DNA from: Punica granatum
Taxonomy: Eukaryota > Streptophyta > Magnoliopsida > Myrtales > Lythraceae
NCBI RefSeq assembly: GCF_007655135.1
Contig: NC_045130.1
Coordinates: 39,242,605 to 39,306,604, forward strand
Length of the DNA stretch: 64,000 nucleotides
Direction: 5' to 3'
Below, one piece after another: positions 57,532 to 64,000 of this stretch. A program made the position numbers and the translations under genes. The notes below the pieces were generated by a model, which was not told where the DNA came from, made no database searches, and worked only from the letters and a program-made list of their open reading frames with translations. Numbering within the stretch: position 1 is the first letter of the stretch; every line of letters starts with the position of its first letter.

Positions 57532-59215
57532 TGCTAGTTCCACGGGGCGCAACGGAAGCGAAAAGGAACAGAAATTCAAAATTTCATACCCGTGAAACTA
57601 ATTCCAAGACCTACTAGAAGAGTAAGAGTAAATAAAAGCGTACCTGGAATATTTAAAGTTGTCGACCGAGCGTCCCACGCGTGACGCCTCTACTGGTATC
57701 CACACCGACTTTGTCGACGAGTTTTCGAGATCAGCGGTGCTAGCGACCGACACTCGAAAGAAACACCCCGATGCGACACCCGAAATTTATTAGACTAGTA
57801 GGATTAATTCAAATTGAACAATTCAACTTGAATTTCCTTACACTTATACACGTATACCCATATACATGTATATATATATATATATCTCTTATATCTAAAC
57901 ATGCATGTTGCCCCTTTTATAAGCAATATGGGGAAGACAAAATCAAAGCCCCACCGATGTGGGATTAAGGAGAATCAAGGCTCCAAGTGACATGTGTAAG
58001 TCTAGGTGACATCATTTAATTAGTCCATGTGTATAGCTAAGTGTTATCATACAATTGGCCCATGTTTCTTTCTATAATTGGTTCCAAGTGGTTCCATAAA
58101 AATAACCACTTAGCACACCATTAAATCTAATAAATCGGGTCTAATTAATCGGCAAATTTAATCTCATTAAATATCCGATTAATCGGTCGCACCATAAATC
58201 ATCTAATCTTTATTAGACAATTTTGTTGTTTCAAAATATCTCGTCAAGTTAGTCGTAGTGTGTGACCCTGTAGGTTCCCAATTACGTTGATAGTAATATC
58301 GAAATCTCTATTTTAATATTACAAACAGTGAGCGGCATCTAGCAATGCATCACTGTTACTCAAGTAATCGGAAAGTCAATTTCTCGACGAACCTCGTGAC
58401 CTACGTTACCGTGTAATATAATCCCTTTGTCCTCTATATCTCTATTGAGCCCAAGGCATGGTCGATGACATCCTTGTATGGCTCAATATCTCTTTTTCTT
58501 GGTTTACCGGGTAAGTCTATCAGAACAAATGAGCTCGATATCGCTATATCGACTCATTTGGGTATGCATACACTTTTAGACTTAACCACCAAGTGGCCGT
58601 GAGATATCGCTCCCGTTTCGTAGGAGGGACAAATCCTATCTTGGTTACTCACATTCCTCTCCATGCTCTGTGATATACCCAATAACTGTCTTTATAACCA
58701 TCCTGTTACAGTGGCGTTTGACAGTATCAAAGTATATGACATTACATGTAGGAATCTATGGTGACCTCAAGTCAAAGGACCATTACACTATAGTCACTTT
58801 GAGATATGCTAATGACAGTCACGTAACAACCCATGTAGCAATCTCATGGTGGGTCAGTCCAATACACATTACTCTTAATGTATACATGTGGTGTGATTTG
58901 ATATCTCCATATCCATGACCTATGAGACTTGGTCATCAATCAACACTCACACTAGTCTAACCGTATTATCGTTGTCCTAATTAACGATAATACTTTGACT
59001 ATGGACATTTAGGAATAATGTTCATTAATTATAGGATCTCACAATCAAGTCACACTTGATGCCTATTGAACCTACTATTCCAAGGACATTATTGTGTAAA
59101 ATCATATTTAGCGCAATCTACACAATAACAGATATGCCTCGTAATATAATGAAATAGATATCATATTACAGAACTGATTATAGATTGCCTCTAGGGCATA
59201 CACCAATTCCCAACA
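57532..59215 (-). repeat. Upstream (5') LTR of the copia element
   Basis: 1684 bp. In element orientation this is the promoter-bearing LTR. It lies next to the SMR gene: its outer end is 545 bp before the SMR start codon and it points away from that gene. Confidence 0.95.
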
Positions 59216-59647
59216 GCCCCAACATGCCCGAAATTGAACATATAAATTTTAAAATACGTACTCTCACTTATATTCTTAATTTCGGCTTGTCATTTTTTAT
59301 GGTTAAAATGTCTGATCTTTATCAAATTGTTGGACCTGTTATCGTTAGATTGTTTTCGGCTTCTTATTTTGTTCAAGCATTTAGTTTATATTTAGTAAAA
59401 ATGTCAGATGATCAGATATAGATGTGTAAATGTTCTTTTATAAGTATCAAAATGATAAGTTGTCTTTTGCAAGATGTTGACCCTATTTTAATTAATTTTA
59501 TATTTAAAATATGATAAATTTAAAATTCTTTTAGAGAATATAAGGGAAAAAAAGATAAGAACAAAAAATAATTCAAAGTTTGTAAAAAAAAATTAAAATA
59601 AGGAAAGAAAAGTGTAGAAAGGAAAATGAGAATGAGGGACACGTGTT

Positions 59648-59654
59648 TATATAA
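59648..59654 (+). promoter_or_regulatory. Probable TATA box of the SMR gene
   Basis: TATATAA 112 bp upstream of the ATG at 59,760 and 432 bp beyond the end of the retrotransposon. Basal promoter sequence therefore seems to have survived the insertion. Confidence 0.5.
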
Positions 59655-59759
59655 TTAGAGCGGATACCTTTCCGGTCCACACCAGTCTCTCTCGCCAAAG
59701 CTAAGTCAAACCATCTCCAGCTTCTCCACTAGAATTCTCCGACTCCACAGCCTCCATCC

Positions 59760-60056
59760 ATGGCGGGTGCCAAAAACAATTCGGACGCCGTCCATCCAGA
59801 AGTTCATCATGAAAATGAGGATGAATGCAGGACTCCGATGTCGAAGGAGAATCGCATTCCGGTTGTCCTGACCTGCCCACCGGCACCGAAGAGAAGTCGA
59901 GACCTCACTCTCGCATGGAAGAGGAAGCTGTTGGAGCAAGAGGTCTTGGAAATCCTGAATTATGGACGAGGTTTTTCATCTGGCATCGACGAGGATCGGA
60001 TCCACCTAGGTGCCCGAGAGGTGAAACCGAAGTTGGGTTCGAAGAAGTTGATGTGA
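59760..60056 (+). CDS. SMR: SIAMESE-RELATED (SMR) cyclin-dependent kinase inhibitor
   Basis: Small nuclear inhibitor of CDK-cyclin complexes that promotes the switch from division to endoreduplication or arrest. 98 residues, single exon, in the usual SMR size range. The family core is clear: ECRTPMSKENRIP (about 23-35), then CPPAPKRSR (39-47) and a basic KRKLLEQE segment (54-61), matching the TPTSxEHKIP ... CPPAPRK motif pair of SIM/SMR proteins. The C-terminal part is divergent, and no obvious C-terminal cyclin-contact motif was recognised. A nearly equal but broken copy sits on the opposite strand at 50,172-50,471, and a young copia element occupies the space between them. Regulation may be altered because the element lies 545 bp upstream. 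Which SMR number it matches is unknown. Confidence 0.75.
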   Translation: MAGAKNNSDAVHPEVHHENEDECRTPMSKENRIPVVLTCPPAPKRSRDLTLAWKRKLLEQEVLEILNYGRGFSSGIDEDRIHLGAREVKPKLGSKKLM

Positions 60057-60844
60057 TAAATAAGATTGGTGGGGCTTTGATGATTATGTTAGTTATTTTA
60101 TTTAATAACAATTTCATGATGGATGTTTGGGTAAGAAAGAGGGAGTTGTGATTAATGACCAGTGGTTTCATATGTGTTTTATATGATATAATATAATAAT
60201 AATAATAATTATTATTATTATTATTATTATCTGTTATCTCATTTAATTTCACTGACTAAGAGAAGGATTTCTATACCATAAAAGGTCTGCTTGGCAAGAA
60301 GAGAAGAGATAGAAATGGTGTCCGATTCTTCCTACGAAACGAAACGAGAGATGTTGGAGTGGAACAGTAAAAAGGAATAGATCTAGAGGTACATAATAAG
60401 TGGGAGTTAAGGGAATTGTCTGCAGGAAATCTAAAGCTAGGGCACGTCGTGAACGGACCATTTTGGCCTGAGAGTCATCAGAGAAGCTGAGAACAGCTAG
60501 CTAGCGAGGGTATTCCACACAATTGTGCTTTTGCGGGGTGAAAAGATAGCTAACTAAAAGGAGTATTTTTTTTTCTTTTTTTCCTCTCCCTTAATTCTTT
60601 TACCCTTTGGGCCGGGATATGGAGAAGATCGTCGAGGAGCTCGATCTGAAGGAATGGAGCAATGAAAGACGAGGAAGCAAAAGAGAAGAGAGAGGGGACC
60701 GAGCTCATCAAGATATGTAGAAAAGGAATTGGAGAAGAGAGACTCTGCATGCATGCATGCACTGCCGACGGAGGCTATAGGCTATCTATCGTAGTGATAA
60801 TTGCAATGGAGGAGTTAATTAGAGGAAATTATAAACAACTAAAT

Positions 60845-60896
<52 letters not shown>

Positions 60897-61480
60897 ACTC
60901 CCCGGTGGATATCTAAGTAGGAGGCTCTGCAGCTTAATTGCGTCTTCCTCTCTTCATTGTTGGAAAAAATTAGGGCGCGAGGTTTACATTGTTCGTCCTT
61001 ATCCCTCTTCCTAGCTAGATCTCCATCCATGCATAAGCATAATATATATAAACACACACACACAGATATATATATAATGATGTGACTGATGGAAGTGAAA
61101 AAAGAAAGATTGAGAATGTTCGTGGAACAATAATTGATCAATTCATTCATACATGCACGTGAATGTGCAATCTACCCTTTTTGTCTATTCAGAAAAATTC
61201 TTTCTTTTCCCATTCACTTATTATGGCAGCGGCCGAAAATTAGGAGCTGAATTGCAGTTTCTTTCTGTAATAGTAAGTTTTAGTTTAGGTTCATGGAGTT
61301 ATTACAATTTATTTATGGTGGTCGTCCGAATTCAGAGGCAGTTGCCAATTTTTATGATTTAATTTTCTTTTTTCCTTTTCCCATACTTTGGTCGGAATTT
61401 TAGGAAAACATGTAATGTATTTATTTATATATCTACCATTAAAAAAGGGAAAAAATTAATGCGTTCAACTTTCTATTTTC
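60057..61480. other. Spacer after the SMR gene
   Basis: Contains a near-perfect AAT/ATT palindrome (about 60,193-60,229) and a TA microsatellite (60,846-60,892). A few short frames near 60,550-60,900 run into the TA tract and look spurious. Confidence 0.55.
60193..60229. repeat. (AAT)n-(ATT)n palindrome
   Basis: AAT repeats run straight into ATT repeats, giving a self-complementary stretch of about 36 bp capable of hairpin or cruciform extrusion. It lies about 140 bp beyond the SMR stop codon. Confidence 0.8.
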
Positions 61481-61500
61481 AAAAAATTCAGTTACATGAT

Positions 61501-61681
61501 CAACGTGAGTTGATTTAAGCGATTTGATACTTGTTTCGCTTAAGAAAGATTTCGGATTTGAATACTTGTGAATGCAGAAAATCATCGCTAAGAAGACTTT
61601 ACCTCCTACTGAGCTGACCCGGTTCGACTGGATTAGCCGGGCCCAATTAGACTTCCGAATACCAGGGTTCGACACCGAAAA
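61501..61681 (+). mobile_element. tRNA-type SINE, copy 5, with 20-bp target-site duplication
   Basis: Flanked by AAAAAATTCAGTTACATGAT at 61,481-61,500 and 61,682-61,701, a perfect direct repeat. The insert has TTGATTTAAGCGATTTGATA (A-box region), CGGATTTGAATACTTG (B-box region), the 3' domain CCTACTGAGCTGACCC ... TTAGCCGGGCCCAATTAGAC and CCGAATACCAGGG, and an A tail that merges with the duplication. About 181 bp. It is the best-bounded copy and a good reference for the family. Confidence 0.9.
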
Positions 61682-61701
61682 AAAAAATTCAGTTACATGA
61701 T

Positions 61702-64000
61702 TCTATCAAAATAATGTATAGCCATAAGTTTAAATGGTGATATTTTAAATTATCATCCCCACGCTTATGAGTACCCACTTATAAATTTTTATTTATCCTA
61801 ATCAATTTTTCTTCCTGAAAAAAAGTCTTTTTTTTTAACATCACCTCTACTTTATACGTTTGACGTTGATTAAGTAGGAGGTTTCAAAAACTTGAAATTA
61901 TGAAAATTAAACTACACTAGGAGAAAAATTAAAATTCGTGGATAAATTGCACAGTGCAGGTACAAATTAAAAGAATGTATTTCCCACGCAATTGTTTTAC
62001 TAAATTAGAACCCTTTCTTAATTATATCATTATCACTAATTTTATATCCGAGCATTGCACGGATTCGTTTTCATATAATCATATACCATTTATTGTTGCA
62101 ATTATTTAATTTTGAAACACAAATTTTCTAATTAAAAATTAATAAAAAAAATTCAATCATTAATTATAATTTCAAATATTCATCTTAGCAAAATTTTGTT
62201 AAACATTAGAATAACTTAATTATTTTTTTGCCACATAGCAAGCTAATTATTATAATAATATTTGAAACTATTCATTTCAATTGAATGCATCATCTTATTT
62301 TTGTTAACTATCAATATAAATTGAGAAATATTAAGTTTAATAATTAGATAAAACTTCATTTCGCTCATTTTTTAAAAAAACTTTTATGAGATTATTTTTT
62401 AAATTTATTTTTATTGGATTTATGAGTTTAAGCTTATAGTGCTATATCATAATATTTTTCATTTATAAGATCATAACATTTTTGAATAATTATATTTTTA
62501 TTTATTAGCTTAAAACATTTATGTATCATTTTCATAAAAATTATTTTGAATTTTAAAAAACATGTTGGCTTCTTAATACTGTAAAATATTTTTAATAATT
62601 AATTTCAAGTTTCATACTATACTTAAATAATAAAATTAGAGTAATTTTGCATGGTTAATATATATTTTCCAACAAATAGTCCCAATTTGTAAGCATCATA
62701 TTATATATTTATTTAATAGTAAGTATATTAGAGAGATTTGTTGTAAATGAATCCTTATGATAAGTTCATATATATTTACCCATTTTTAAAATTTGTAAAT
62801 CTTGTGACATCCTTGTTTAATTTGGCTCCACATGGAGATTGATGATGCAATTTTTTTTTTCCTTATCTGATGATCAGTCTTAGCTGCGACCACGTCGTGG
62901 ATGATTAATGATCAAATCTGATAGGTATCAATTGCATATGTTCAATGAATTCTGCTCCACAGTATGATATGATGCGTATGTAATAGCAGAGTATTGTTCA
63001 TAAGTTGTGTAATTTCCCGAGCTGGCCTGGGGCGAGCCACGCCACCGCCCCTTTCTCTTCCTCCCCTCTCTATCACTCTAACGTTCTTCTCTGTGTTTTT
63101 TTATTTTTTGAATTTTTCATTGTTGAAATTATTTTCCAGTTTTTGAAAACAATAAATTTAAAATTTTTGGCCGGAAAAGTAACCATTGGTGCATTTTGCT
63201 TCTTTTTAATTAGGTCGGGATGTATAATGTAAAATTTTAAAGGTCATGGGGCACATTGCTATTAGGCCCAAAAATTGGGTAACAAATCGTATTTTACTCT
63301 TATTTTGATAATTTAAATTAATAAAAGTTTTTAGAGTATGTGTAATGCTGCACAAGGCAGGAGTATCAACTCTATATTATATACTAGTCTTATGTCACGT
63401 GCATTGCACGGTAATTTTTTAAACGGCTATCTACTATTATTTTTTATATTTATCATATTAAAATTGTAATTTTGAAAAAGGATCTTGAGAGATGTAGAAT
63501 ATAAAAAATTATTGTATGATGATATTTCTCAATTAACATATTGGTCACGAATTATCTTTGTATAAATCTAATCAGAATATATAAGCAAGTATTTATTTAA
63601 GTATAAAGTTTATAATTTTTATTAATAATCATAATAAATTAGTCATTATAGCCAACAAAAATTAGACTAATTAATAAAGATTGTCATTGTCACTATAACT
63701 ATAAAATTATTTTTTCCATACTTTTAGTTATTACATGAGATTCATATCTAATAATTATATATTAGCGTTCATTTTATTTATGTCATCAAAGATGATTATA
63801 GAATGAACTTAAGTAAGTATATATCTGAAATCCTAAAATCCTATTAAATGAATAATTGTAAAGTGGAATCTTAAATTTTGTTTTATTTTGTTGGTTCATA
63901 AAATTAGCTATGTCTCAATTGTTAGGTTCTACTTTTATACCTATAATTTTATTTTCCTTGGGAAGTACTTTAAATTAACTTTCATAAATTTTATTTGGAA
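61702..64000. other. AT-rich spacer to the window end
   Basis: Apart from the repeat at 62,040-62,530 and a hairpin-like CACGTGCATTGCACGG motif at 63,395-63,411, I see no gene. A 75-codon frame near 63,005 shows no family resemblance. Confidence 0.5.
62040..62530 (+). repeat. Dispersed AT-rich repeat, copy B
   Basis: Aligns with the reverse complement of 39,360-39,850. It starts with the hairpin motif ATCCGAGCATTGCACGGAT (62,046-62,064) and shares TTTTTGCCACATAG, AATTATTATAATAATAT and ATAGTGCTATATCATAATAT in order. No coding capacity. Confidence 0.75.

Larger units (their letters stand above)
51181..59215 (-). mobile_element. Full-length Ty1-copia LTR retrotransposon
   Basis: An 8035-bp element read on the minus strand. 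Target-site duplication GCCCC at 51,176-51,180 and 59,216-59,220 marks its ends. LTRs at 51,181-52,862 and 57,532-59,215 begin TG and end CA in element orientation (TGTTGGGAATTGG ... CTAGCA). A primer-binding site complementary to initiator tRNA-Met is next to the upstream LTR and a purine-rich tract next to the downstream LTR. Domain order gag - protease - integrase - reverse transcriptase - RNase H is the copia order. I counted about eight substitutions and one 2-bp indel between the LTRs (about 0.5%), so insertion is recent. One in-frame stop splits the polyprotein, so this copy is probably not autonomous. The copia lineage was not determined. Confidence 0.96.

Noticed and set aside
60550..60916. 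Short frames with a YI dipeptide run
   Set aside because: The run is a translated TA microsatellite.
63005..63232. 75-codon frame near the window end
   Set aside because: Phe-rich tail from AT-rich sequence, with no domain or conserved context.

Overview
The window is nuclear DNA of a flowering plant, most probably a core eudicot. Genes are intron-rich with GT-AG junctions, spacers are very AT-rich and full of small transposons, and the protein families are plant-specific (type-B response regulator, AP2/ERF factors, PLS-type PPR, SIAMESE-type CDK inhibitor, Ty1-copia). A rosid, perhaps of the Myrtales, would fit the CBF-type protein, but that is a weak inference. No tRNA, rRNA, CRISPR or prokaryotic feature was seen.

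Layout: (1) 1-3444, minus: a type-B response regulator whose 3' end runs off the left edge. (2) 3.5-13.5 kb: AT-rich spacer with SINE and hAT-like insertions and long G and C tracts. (3) 13,544-14,218, plus: an intronless DREB group III factor (ERF025/ERF027-like). (4) 14.2-23.1 kb: spacer with a SINE, a fold-back element and a Mutator-like element. (5) 23,175-23,873, plus: an intronless CBF/DREB1 factor with recognisable promoter motifs. (6) 25,051-27,082, minus: a five-exon PER1/PGAP3 gene. (7) 29,716-35,569, plus: a 16-exon plastid half-size ABC transporter (ABCB26-like). (8) 36,264-38,090, plus: an intronless PPR protein. (9) 42,669-43,076, plus: a small membrane-anchored LysM protein. (10) 46,988-49,168, plus: a five-exon GMC oxidoreductase (HOTHEAD-like). 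(11) 50.1-60.1 kb: an intact SIAMESE-RELATED CDK-inhibitor gene and a broken inverted copy, separated by a young 8.0-kb Ty1-copia element with 5-bp target duplications. (12) 60-64 kb: spacer with a clean SINE insertion and dispersed repeats.

The genes are independent eukaryotic units, not a pathway. The two DREB-type factors lie about 9 kb apart in the same orientation, recalling the CBF4-ERF025 and DDF1-ERF027 neighbourhoods I remember from Arabidopsis. Exon models were assembled by hand from splice signals, reading-frame arithmetic and family conservation; each closes in frame. The most interesting unlisted structure is in the repeats: a tRNA-type SINE family with five copies (three with clear target-site duplications), two small DNA-transposon families with several copies each, and the inverted CDK-inhibitor pair split by a retrotransposon.
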